A stretch of 64,000 bases of DNA from Mesorhizobium sp. ORS 3359 (GTDB lineage: Bacteria > Pseudomonadota > Alphaproteobacteria > Rhizobiales > Rhizobiaceae), in the NCBI GenBank assembly GCA_000824845.1, contig CCNC01000128.1, forward strand, positions 1 to 64,000, in the 5' to 3' direction. Below the pieces are notes generated by a model that was not told the DNA's origin, made no database searches, and saw only the letters and a list, made by a program, of their open reading frames with translations. Of the stretch, positions 26,913-34,507 are shown one piece after another (position 1 is the first letter of the stretch; every line of letters begins with the position of its first letter). The translations under genes were made by a program, and so were the position numbers.

Positions 26913-27611
26913 TTACCACTCCGGCGCGAACGCGTAGCCGGCCGAGCGGACGGTCCGTATGACATCGCTTCCCACGGATGCCCGCAGCCGTTTGCGCAAC
27001 CTGGCTATATGAACGTCGACGCCCCGGACGTCGGTGGCGGCGGCATGTTCAGGCCATGCTGCCGCCACCAGTTCCTCGCGGCTGAAGACCTTGCCTGGCT
27101 TTGCCAAAAGGCTGCGCAAAAGCTTGAACTCGATCGGAGGCATGACAATCTCCTTTTGCTTGAAGAATGTCCTGTAGGTCTGTCGCTCCAGCCGGAAATC
27201 GCCCTGCACCAGATCTCCCGATTCCGTTTCGCGCGATGAGTTCGCAAGGCCCGCTTTGCCATGCAGCCAGGTCAGAAGCTGTTCGGGCGCAAAGGGTCGC
27301 GAAAATATCTCGTCGACACCGGCCTTGATCAAATCCAGGTGCAGCTTGCCGGAACGCGGCGCAACCAAGCCTGCGAGAGGCGTTGCTCTTGTCAGTTCGG
27401 ACGACTTCAGCGCCACGCACTGCTTGGCGATTGCGCGGTCGCCTGGATGACAATCCAGGATGACGGCAAGCGGTACCTCGGCCTTGATGGCGCGCGCGAT
27501 CTGCTTGTCTGCGGTGATCAGGCGGGTTTCGAAGCCTGCAACCGAAAGGATGTGCCCGAAAACGAGGAAAAAGTCCGGGTCCTTCGAAGAGATCAGGACC
27601 AGCGGCTTCAT
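26913..27611 (-). CDS. Orphan OmpR-type response regulator
   Basis: 232 residues from ATG 27611 (GGTGGA upstream); the frame is open to 27641. The receiver domain is divergent: the expected acceptor Asp lies in VILDCHPGD, but the N-terminal acidic pair is weak (SSKDPDF). The C-terminal winged helix is clear: MPPIEFKLLRSLLAKPGKVF, SREELVAAAWPEH, DVHIARLRKRL, TVRSAGYAF. No histidine kinase is nearby. It converges on the ABC transporter and might regulate it, which is inference. Confidence 0.85.
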   Translation of the reverse strand: MKPLVLISSKDPDFFLVFGHILSVAGFETRLITADKQIARAIKAEVPLAVILDCHPGDRAIAKQCVALKSSELTRATPLAGLVAPRSGKLHLDLIKAGVDEIFSRPFAPEQLLTWLHGKAGLANSSRETESGDLVQGDFRLERQTYRTFFKQKEIVMPPIEFKLLRSLLAKPGKVFSREELVAAAWPEHAAATDVRGVDVHIARLRKRLRASVGSDVIRTVRSAGYAFAPEW

Positions 27612-27955
27612 TGAGTCCACCAACGGAGTTTGACGCACCATACGGCTGACTACCGCGCAATTGGGCGCGATGACAATATCCTTGGGGTTCTTGGAACTCG
27701 TTCAGACTTTCCAGGTCGCGACTAAGTCCTCTTTCGGAAGGCATGAGTGTGAGTGGCAGCCTTGCGCGTCATTCCGGCCGCCACGGCGCTGGAGATCTTG
27801 AGTTCCCCTGTCGGGCGTTCCATCTACCCGGGCCATGGCGGACGCGTTCGGCCTTCGCCGTTGCACGGCCTACGGTTCGTTGAAAATGCGTCCGTGGCTT
27901 GCTACGTTGTCTGAATTGGAATTTTGTTGAACAGATGAGACAAGGGAGCGGACAG
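27612..27955. other. Intergenic region before the toxin-antitoxin pair
   Basis: No gene is supported. A weak forward promoter candidate, TTGAAA (27880-27885) and TACGTT (27903-27908) with 17 bases between, could drive the toxin-antitoxin operon. Confidence 0.35.
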
Positions 27956-28309
27956 GTGGCAAAGATCGCTTCGCGCACACCGTTGCGGCCCGCAGTAGCA
28001 GCTGGCAAGCGGAGAAGAGCAATCAGCAAATTGGCCGGGAAGAAGAAGACGAGCTTGCCCAGACTGGCAAAGGTCGCCGCTATTTTCGAGCGAGCCGAAG
28101 AGTCAGGCCTTCGCGGTGAAAAGGATGGCAGGATCACAGGGCGAGTGAGCGCGGTTCTGATAGAAAAAGCTAAAGCCCGAACCGGGTTGACCTCGGATAC
28201 CGAACTTGTCGAGTTCGCCTTGGCGAATGTGGCCCTGGAGGACAACTTCGCCGAGACCTTCAGGAAGACCCAAGGTACGGTGGATCCAGACCTGAAGCTC
28301 GGGTACTAG
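27956..28309 (+). CDS. Putative antitoxin of a PIN-toxin module
   Basis: 117 residues from GTG 27956, which follows GGAGCGGACAG; ATG 27935 is an alternative. The N-terminal 50 residues are Lys/Arg-rich. The C-terminal half has KARTGLTSDTELVEFALANV, helical and acidic, as in antitoxins that bind DNA and a PIN partner. One base separates its stop from the toxin start. No named family is recognised, so the call rests on context. Confidence 0.6.
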   Translation: MAKIASRTPLRPAVAAGKRRRAISKLAGKKKTSLPRLAKVAAIFERAEESGLRGEKDGRITGRVSAVLIEKAKARTGLTSDTELVEFALANVALEDNFAETFRKTQGTVDPDLKLGY

Positions 28310-28310
28310 T

Positions 28311-28880
28311 GTGCCTGGGTTCGACTTCGCGGCCGCTGTTAGATGGAGTCGCCTAGATCCTCGGAGGTCCTTGCGCCACCGCCCTGACAGTGAGTTGCCG
28401 ATCATCGGAGATACTGCGCTGCCGGGGCAGGAATTGTTGCTGGATACCAATGTCTACATCCATGGCCTCCAGGGGAAAGCACCTGAAGTGGTGGCCGATC
28501 TCCTGGACCTCCGGCAGGTCAATCATTCCAGCGTTGCCATGCAGGAATTGATGCATACGGTGGGGGCTTTGGATCCCAACCACCCTGGAACTTCTGGTGC
28601 GATCAAGCGGATCGGGACAACGATCGAGGCGATGCCGGCACATCGCATTTTCACACCGGATGCCGACTTGCTCGGCCGCGCTGCCCTCCTGTCGGGAATG
28701 CTGTCGCGCCTTCAAGGGTACGACAAGGATTCAAAGCTTCGTGCCCTCCAGGATTGCCTGTTGTTCCTTCAGGCGCAAAAGTTGGGGTTCGTCGTTTTGA
28801 CCGCAAACATCCGCGACTTCGATCTTTTGTTGCAATTGATCCCTGCCGGGCGGGTTTTGATGTACCGAGCGCTTGATTGA
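28311..28880 (+). CDS. PIN-domain ribonuclease toxin
   Basis: 189 residues from GTG 28311. The PIN core starts at about residue 42 with LLLDTNVYIHGL (catalytic D45), continues with MQELMHTVG (acidic E), and ends with RALQDCLLFLQA and LTANIRDFDLLL (further acidic residues). The 40-residue N-terminal extension is unusual for VapC. It likely cleaves RNA and is neutralised by the upstream protein. Such modules stabilise mobile elements. Confidence 0.78.
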   Translation: MPGFDFAAAVRWSRLDPRRSLRHRPDSELPIIGDTALPGQELLLDTNVYIHGLQGKAPEVVADLLDLRQVNHSSVAMQELMHTVGALDPNHPGTSGAIKRIGTTIEAMPAHRIFTPDADLLGRAALLSGMLSRLQGYDKDSKLRALQDCLLFLQAQKLGFVVLTANIRDFDLLLQLIPAGRVLMYRALD

Positions 28881-29076
28881 AGGCCCGGCCGCGAAGCGGT
28901 CGCGCCCGGAACGTGTTTGACCGATCAGCCGCTGGGCACCTTGCCACCAGCTGTCGTCCCAACCACCACTGGACGAGGCGACCAGAGCCGTAACTATCAG
29001 CCCAAGGTGGTCGTCTTCGGTCGGCGATCGATCGGCATTCTCCAGCCGCAAACCTTGGCTAGCTGTGGCAATCAGC

Positions 29077-29691
29077 CTAAATTCCATCCGCAAGTATGGC
29101 GCCGCTTATCCCGTACGCACGGCGCGTCTGCTCAATAGCCTCGGGCGTGACGTCGATCAGCAGCGCGATGATATCGCCATCCGGATGCTCGAGAGCGTTG
29201 CCGAGTTCGAAAAGCGTCCAGCCAAGCGCACGCAGGCGCTTCGGCCAGAATGTTTCGCATACCACGCTGATCTGTCGAATTCCCAGACTTTGCGCCGTCT
29301 CCAGAAGACCGCAGAGAACGAACCCAGCAACCGGCGACGAGGCTCCCTTCGTGCGAAAGGATGGCATGACAAAGAAGCGCGTCCATTCGAAAATTTCGGC
29401 CGCCCTCGGAGGTGTGCCGCCGGCGAGTATCGGAAAGACTTCGCTCATGAGATGCGGCTCCAGCGTGGGAACAAGACGGGAGCCGCCGACGATCTTGCCG
29501 TTGGCATCGAGGGCCAAAACATAAAGTGCGTGCTCGTTGTCGAAGGCGTCGATCTCGATGTTGATCGGCCGGGCGACGGCGCGCCATCGCCTCTGCTTGA
29601 CATAAATGTCGTATCTTATGCGAAAGTAGCGCTCCAGAACCTTCCTGTAGAGCTTCCTGTTTTCCCAGGTGACCAAATGTATACGGACCAT
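29077..29691 (-). CDS. traI: Acyl-homoserine-lactone synthase (LuxI/TraI family)
   Basis: 204 residues. All the invariant residues are present: R26, W36, D48 and D51 (EIDAFD), R72 (GGSRLVP), F86, E102 and R105 (FEWTRFFV). Y30 replaces the usual Phe. The enzyme makes an AHL from S-adenosylmethionine and an acyl-ACP; chain length cannot be read from the sequence. It lies 66 bases downstream of a luxR gene on the same strand, a classic quorum-sensing pair. By analogy with the R7A island it should help set transfer frequency. Confidence 0.92.
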   Translation of the reverse strand: MVRIHLVTWENRKLYRKVLERYFRIRYDIYVKQRRWRAVARPINIEIDAFDNEHALYVLALDANGKIVGGSRLVPTLEPHLMSEVFPILAGGTPPRAAEIFEWTRFFVMPSFRTKGASSPVAGFVLCGLLETAQSLGIRQISVVCETFWPKRLRALGWTLFELGNALEHPDGDIIALLIDVTPEAIEQTRRAYGISGAILADGI

Positions 29692-29757
29692 GACGCCTCC
29701 AGGCGGAGGGTCGTAGGAAAACGGACTTGCGGTACGTATGACGGTATTCAGGTATTG

Positions 29758-30492
29758 CTAAATGTGGATTTCCTGCCGTCGCAGCGCTTTGACGATGGCA
29801 TGTGACACATTGATCGCATCGAGCTTTCCCCGGATGTTACGCTGATGGCTTTCGACCGTGTTCCTGGTCACGCCAAGAATGCAGGCGATATCGTCGGTGG
29901 TTTTGCCTTGTGCGCTCCATTCCAGGAGCTCGCGCTCACGCGCCGTCAAGGGCGTGGGCTCATCGCCGCCGCCGTCGCCGGGTGTTCCCAGCCCTGCGAG
30001 GCAGCGAAAGGTATGAACGCAAAGCGTCTCGATAAAGGGCAAGGTGCCTGGCGGAACTTCTATCCGGTCGCTCGCCACTGTGACGACATTTGGCCCCGCC
30101 AGTGGCACGTGAATGGGAACACAAACACCGTCTTTCATCCCGAACTCGGCCGCCTCGTCCATCACCAGTCTCGAGCGCTTAGACAGTCTCGCGGCCGGAA
30201 GCTCTCGCCACAGGAAGGGCTGCGGCGAGTGCCGGCACTGGGCAACGCAAGGATCGTGCAGAAAGTGGTCCTCGGAGAGGTAGCGATTATACCAATCGAC
30301 GGGCCAGCCATCGCCCAGGATTTCGCGTTGCCAGTCCGCATCGTGCGGCACCGGCAGACCGGTGATCAGAAAATTGCGAAATCCGCAGCGCGCCAGGGCC
30401 GAGCGGAACTCTTCAAGGATTGCATTGGCCGTCCGCGCAGTGTCGATCCTCGAGATAACCGCAAGCAGGTCAACAATAACTTCGTTCTCCAT
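29758..30492 (-). CDS. traR: LuxR-family quorum-sensing regulator (TraR-like)
   Basis: 244 residues. The N-terminal autoinducer-binding domain has WYNRYLSEDHFLHDPC, matching the WxxY...D signature, and PIHVPLAGPNVVTVASD. The C-terminal LuxR HTH is LTARERELLEWSAQGKTTDD then IACILGVTRNTVESHQRNIR. It is expected to bind the AHL made by the downstream synthase and activate transfer or excision genes. Two inverted repeats lie upstream. Confidence 0.9.
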   Translation of the reverse strand: MENEVIVDLLAVISRIDTARTANAILEEFRSALARCGFRNFLITGLPVPHDADWQREILGDGWPVDWYNRYLSEDHFLHDPCVAQCRHSPQPFLWRELPAARLSKRSRLVMDEAAEFGMKDGVCVPIHVPLAGPNVVTVASDRIEVPPGTLPFIETLCVHTFRCLAGLGTPGDGGGDEPTPLTARERELLEWSAQGKTTDDIACILGVTRNTVESHQRNIRGKLDAINVSHAIVKALRRQEIHI

Positions 30493-30538
30493 TGGCAGAC
30501 CTCGACTAAAGTCAGGCTCTACCCCGCGGACAACCTAT

Positions 30539-30571
30539 GCGTGTCCAGCAGCGATCTTCAATAGGACACGC
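30539..30571. promoter_or_regulatory. Inverted repeat upstream of the luxR gene
   Basis: GCGTGTCC (30539-30546) and GGACACGC (30564-30571) form a perfect 8-bp inverted repeat around a 17-base spacer, 47 bases before the luxR start. It could be an operator or leader hairpin. It does not match a canonical lux box. Confidence 0.35.
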
Positions 30572-30609
30572 GTCGAATGTACACTGAAGGAGTCATTTGC
30601 GATCGAAAA

Positions 30610-30633
30610 GACCAGACAAGTGAAAATCTGGTC
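30610..30633. promoter_or_regulatory. Second inverted repeat between luxR and XRE genes
   Basis: GACCAGA (30610-30616) and TCTGGTC (30627-30633) are perfect inverted repeats with a 10-base spacer, between the XRE gene end and luxR. No T-run follows. Role unknown. Confidence 0.3.
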
Positions 30634-30658
30634 ATTACTACAATGACGACGCTCGGCG

Positions 30659-30925
30659 TCAATCTGTCGACTTTGAAGGGGCCGGTTTGGTCGCCCGAAT
30701 AGCTCGCCTGTTCGCCGGGCTGGCCGAAACCAAATCTTGCGGCTCGACATTCAGCGCCTTGGCCAGGATTTCGACTGTATCCAGCGTGGCGTTGCGACGT
30801 CCGGCTTCGACGCTGCTGATATAGGCGCGCGTGCGGCCTGAAACGAAGGACAGCTGCTCCTGCGAGAGTTTTCTTTCTCTCCGAAGCCGCTGCACGTTCA
30901 GACCAAAAACGCCGCGAAGTTTCAT
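30659..30925 (-). CDS. XRE-family HTH regulator of the PLP cluster
   Basis: 88 residues from the ATG at 30925. MKLRGVFGLNVQRLRRER is followed by the HTH SQEQLSFVSGRTRAYISSVE and RNATLDTVEILAKALNVEP, typical of small single-domain XRE repressors. It is divergent from the threonine-synthase-like gene, with tandem palindromes between them that make a natural operator. A longer upstream frame (to 31162) overlaps the divergent gene and was not used. Confidence 0.82.
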   Translation of the reverse strand: MKLRGVFGLNVQRLRRERKLSQEQLSFVSGRTRAYISSVEAGRRNATLDTVEILAKALNVEPQDLVSASPANRRAIRATKPAPSKSTD

Positions 30926-30948
30926 CAGATAACGGATGCTACGGCGCG

Positions 30949-30973
30949 CACTATGGTGCGACACACTATAGTG
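30949..30973. promoter_or_regulatory. Tandem palindromic operator candidates
   Basis: CACTATGGTG (30949-30958) and the perfect palindrome CACTATAGTG (30964-30973) are spaced 15 bases start to start. They lie between the divergent XRE and threonine-synthase-like genes. Two half-helical-turn-spaced palindromes here are what an autoregulating XRE dimer would use. Confidence 0.55.
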
Positions 30974-31052
30974 CACATTCGGCATTGACAGCGATGCCGC
31001 TGGCTGTTTGAAACAACACGCGAATTCATCGTTTTGCGCACAAGGAAAAGCC

Positions 31053-32390
31053 ATGGCGAGCCGACCCTTTCGCGACCCCGCGCAGGCGATGTCCGCGCAT
31101 TCCTCAGGCGAGATCCGCCGTACCGGGATGGACAAGAGCCGCGTCCTGGAATTCGCCTGCATGCGATGCGGCGCCTCCTATCCCGCCGATGTCAGCATCG
31201 ACTCCAAAGGGTGCCCGCGTTGTCAGGGAATCGCGCCGGCAAATCTTCGGCCGGTCTACTCAGACCCGAACCCTCACCCTTTGAAAAGCGCCACCACCTC
31301 GCGCTCGCTATGGCGTTTCGCGTCTATGCTGCCTTGCACGGAAGCCGAGGCCGTGAGTCTCGGCGAAGGCCTGACACCTTTGCTTGCCGCGCCGCGCATC
31401 GGCGCGTTTCTTGGCGTGCCCAACCTTGCCATCAAGGACGAAGGCCGAAACCCGACCTGGTCGCATAAGGACCGCTTCTCTACCATCGCGGTCAGCGTGG
31501 CCCGGGCGCGTGGCGCAAAGATCGTCGCGACCGCCTCCTCGGGGAACGCCGGTGCTTCGCTTGCGGCCTACGCCGCCCGAGCCGGGCTGAAATGCGTCGT
31601 CACCACTTTCGCGGGCTCGGCCGGCGCGATGCTGGCGCAGATCCGAAAATATGGCGCGACGGTGCTGCCCCTGGTCAATAAGATGGACCGATGGTCGCTG
31701 CTGAAGCAGGCCGCCGCCCGCTATGACTGGTTCATCGCCTCGCCCTATCACGGTCCGGTCGTCGGCAGCCATCCCCTCGGCATCGAAGGCTATAAGACGA
31801 TCGCCTACGAGATCGTCGAGCAATCAGGTGGAACCGCGCCGGACTGGTGCGTCCTGCCGGTGTGCTATGGCGATGCCTTGTCTGGGGTGTGGGCGGGCTT
31901 TCGCGAGTTGTACGCGCGAGGGGCGATTTCGCGCCTGCCTCGCCTCGTCGCCGCCGAGGTGCACGGCTCGCTGACGGAGGCCCTTGCCAGCGGCGCCGAG
32001 GCCCTGAGCGAACGCAAGATGCTCTTCGACAGTCTTGCCGTATCGATCGGCACGCCGCGCAGCACGTATCAAGCGCTGAAGGCTCTGCGCGAATCCGGCG
32101 GGCACGCCATCCCTGTCAACAATCACGGCCTGATCGCGATGCAGGAACGCCTTGGGCGGGAGGAAGGTATCTTTGCCGAACTGGCGTCGGTCACGCCGCT
32201 GATCGCAATATCGACGTTGAAAGATCGAGGTGTCATCGCAGCCACGGACAGTGTGGTGGCGGTGGTGACAGCCAGCGGTCTGAAGGACCTCGATCGGTCC
32301 GCCGGATCGAACCAACATGACCGGATCTTCCAGACGACGGACGAAGCCTGGCGCTGGCTTGACGAAAACGGGCCGGAGCTCAGTTCATAG
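31053..32390 (+). CDS. Threonine-synthase-like PLP enzyme
   Basis: 445 residues from ATG 31053 (AAGGAAAAGCC upstream). An N-terminal zinc ribbon FACMRCGASYPADVSIDSKG then CPRCQG is followed by the fold-II PLP domain. The Schiff-base lysine is in NPTWSHKDRFS, and the phosphate loop is ASSGNAGASLAAYAA. Substrates of the family are O-phosphohomoserine and related O-phospho amino acids. It may be housekeeping-like ThrC or a specialised enzyme; location beside a GHMP kinase, a second PLP enzyme and a private regulator favours a dedicated pathway. Confidence 0.82.
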   Translation: MASRPFRDPAQAMSAHSSGEIRRTGMDKSRVLEFACMRCGASYPADVSIDSKGCPRCQGIAPANLRPVYSDPNPHPLKSATTSRSLWRFASMLPCTEAEAVSLGEGLTPLLAAPRIGAFLGVPNLAIKDEGRNPTWSHKDRFSTIAVSVARARGAKIVATASSGNAGASLAAYAARAGLKCVVTTFAGSAGAMLAQIRKYGATVLPLVNKMDRWSLLKQAAARYDWFIASPYHGPVVGSHPLGIEGYKTIAYEIVEQSGGTAPDWCVLPVCYGDALSGVWAGFRELYARGAISRLPRLVAAEVHGSLTEALASGAEALSERKMLFDSLAVSIGTPRSTYQALKALRESGGHAIPVNNHGLIAMQERLGREEGIFAELASVTPLIAISTLKDRGVIAATDSVVAVVTASGLKDLDRSAGSNQHDRIFQTTDEAWRWLDENGPELSS

Positions 32391-33458
32391 ATTTTCCGCC
32401 GCGCCAACGGCCGGCGGCACCTCGCTCGCCGACTGCGTTTTCAGCACATTCTCGAGACTGCGGCGCAGCCAAAGAAAGCGCGTCCACTGCGTCTCTGCTG
32501 CCGGTGCGATTGTCGTCAGCGTCCTTGGCTCGGACAATGCCTTGCAAGGCCAGCCAGGCAGAGCCGCGAGCCAGTCATCATTGTAAACAGTCTCGGCGTG
32601 GCGATGGCCCTCGTCAGGCATGATGACCGCGACCTGTGCGTCCGGAAGCGTCGATGCAACCCATTGCGCCACCAACGCAGCGGCACCGCTGGTCGGCCCC
32701 ATGAACATCCCGTGCTCGCGTAGTAAGCGGTGCGCGGTCATATAGGCCGGATAGGCGCCAACCCAATGTATCTCGTCGACGAGCTCGTGCCTGACGTTTT
32801 TCGGCAGAACGCTGTTGCCTAAGCCCCGCAGCATGCGTTTACCGACGGGTTGTCCGAACAGAATGCTACGATGGGTATCGACGGCGAATACCGTCAGGTG
32901 GGGAAAGACGGTGCGAAGAAAGGATGCGGTGCCGCATAGCGAACCGCCCGTACCGACGCAGCCGACCAGGCAGTCAACCTTGCCCATTGCCCGGATCAAG
33001 AGTTCGGCCAGCCGCGCGTAAGCGAGCCAGTTCCCTGGGCTGTCGTATTGACGGGTCCAGAAGCCATCCGGCTCCCTGGCCAGGATTTCCTGGAGGCGCT
33101 CGAGCCGGCCAGGTTGATTGCCGTCGCCGCGCGGATCCTCAAGGGCGATGACCGTGGCGCCGATCCGCTCCAGGCGGGCTTTGTACTTGGCGTCGACGAG
33201 CGTTGAGGCGGTGACGAGCGTAAGACGATAGCCACGCGCTGCCGCAAGCAGCGCCACCGCCATGCCGAACGTGCCGGACGTCGTCTCGACAATGTGGGAG
33301 CCGGGTTTGAGTTCGCCGTTCGAGGCCGCCCGATCCAGAATATAGCGGGCCGGCATCAGCTTCATCAGCGGAAAAGCGGCAGCCACCAGATTTGGCGCCA
33401 GGAGCGCAAGGCGCGGGGTCTCGAGGTCCCTGAAATAGTCCACGCTGAAGGTCACCAT
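32385..33458 (-). CDS. Divergent cysteine-synthase-family PLP enzyme
   Basis: 357 residues. The PLP-binding loop is VETTSGTFGMAVALLAA, and the glycine-rich loop is VGCVGTGGSLCGTASFL, as in CysK/SbnA. The usual NPxxSxKxR segment is replaced by AAFPLMKLMPARYIL; counting back from LKPG, K falls exactly where the CysK Schiff-base lysine does, so catalysis is probably retained. The start overlaps the GHMP kinase stop (ATGGTGA), indicating coupling. It may perform a beta- or gamma-replacement on an O-phospho amino acid made by that kinase. The product is unknown. Confidence 0.8.
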   Translation of the reverse strand: MVTFSVDYFRDLETPRLALLAPNLVAAAFPLMKLMPARYILDRAASNGELKPGSHIVETTSGTFGMAVALLAAARGYRLTLVTASTLVDAKYKARLERIGATVIALEDPRGDGNQPGRLERLQEILAREPDGFWTRQYDSPGNWLAYARLAELLIRAMGKVDCLVGCVGTGGSLCGTASFLRTVFPHLTVFAVDTHRSILFGQPVGKRMLRGLGNSVLPKNVRHELVDEIHWVGAYPAYMTAHRLLREHGMFMGPTSGAAALVAQWVASTLPDAQVAVIMPDEGHRHAETVYNDDWLAALPGWPCKALSEPRTLTTIAPAAETQWTRFLWLRRSLENVLKTQSASEVPPAVGAAENL

Positions 33459-34390
33459 GTCCGACCCTCCGCATTTACCAGGTGAACCTCGACATCATTG
33501 AAGCCGGCGCGTCTTATCTGCTGCGCTATGAGCGCCGCCCGCCGCTTCAGGTTCGATGCGAAAAGATCGAACATCAGACCGAACAACGAGCCGCTATGGG
33601 CGACCTGCACTCCGCACGCCCCGGCTCGCCTGGCGATTTCGGCGACCTCGTCGAAACCCTGTTTCGGCAAGTGCCGTTGACTGATCACGGCGCTGGCCGA
33701 GGCGGCACGCCCGAGAAGATACGGATCCTGAAGCCGGACTGCCCGCGCCACCAGCGCCCGAAGCACACCGAATTCCTGGATTTCGGCACTGTCGTAGCGC
33801 GCGGGCGGCAGCCGCAAAGTGTCGACCGGGACGCCATCATTTGCCTTGAAGCCGAGCAAAAGCAGCGGCGGCACGGAGCCGCCGAAATTCTCGATGACCA
33901 CGCCTTCGCGTTGCGCGAACAGCACCGCGTGATCGTCAAAGGCGATCGCGTCGCTGGCGCGCTCGGCGGCAACGGCGAGACGCCCGATGCTGGAGGGCCG
34001 CAACTGGACCTTGAGGGCCGCGGCGACAGCGCGAATGGAAGCTACGACGTCCGCCGTCGATGAGCCGTAGCCGTGCCCCACGGGAATTGAGCTTTGAAGC
34101 GTCAGCACGCCGCCGCCGGTAACGTTCAGGAAATCGAGCGTGAGCCGCGCGGCTGCCGATGCCTTGATCTTGTGATCGGGGTGGACAACGATCGCATCGT
34201 CGTCGCTCCTGGCGAAGGTCGCCTCCGATCTCAAGCCGGCAATCGGCAGCGTTACGAGCCCGCGGTGAAGGTGCCCGCCATCATCCTTGAAGACGCCCTG
34301 GATGAGTTCGCCGTGATGCGCGATTGCCGTTCCTGTCCCAACCGACGACCTCGAGATTTCACGACTCATAAGATCGCTGGCGCCAGCCAT
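33452..34390 (-). CDS. GHMP-superfamily kinase (homoserine/threonine-kinase-like)
   Basis: 312 residues from ATG 34390, preceded by GGGGGAGGTGGAA. The N-terminal AHHGELIQGVF is typical of the PduX/small-molecule branch. The ATP loop is SSIPVGHGYGSSTADVVA, the GHMP motif PxGxGxSS. The C-terminal GHMP domain includes GACGVQVAHSGSLFGLMFD. Expected activity is ATP-dependent phosphorylation of a hydroxyl amino acid or similar; the substrate cannot be read. It is the middle gene of a three-gene reverse operon. Confidence 0.82.
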   Translation of the reverse strand: MAGASDLMSREISRSSVGTGTAIAHHGELIQGVFKDDGGHLHRGLVTLPIAGLRSEATFARSDDDAIVVHPDHKIKASAAARLTLDFLNVTGGGVLTLQSSIPVGHGYGSSTADVVASIRAVAAALKVQLRPSSIGRLAVAAERASDAIAFDDHAVLFAQREGVVIENFGGSVPPLLLLGFKANDGVPVDTLRLPPARYDSAEIQEFGVLRALVARAVRLQDPYLLGRAASASAVISQRHLPKQGFDEVAEIARRAGACGVQVAHSGSLFGLMFDLFASNLKRRAALIAQQIRRAGFNDVEVHLVNAEGRTW

Positions 34391-34507
34391 TTCCACCTCC
34401 CCCACGCTTACTCGCCGCAAGCAGGATGGCGCCGACGATTGCAAGCTGCCCTCAAGGAATTCCGGTATTGACGTGCCTTCTATCCAATAGCCGCCCGATT
34501 GGCGTTG

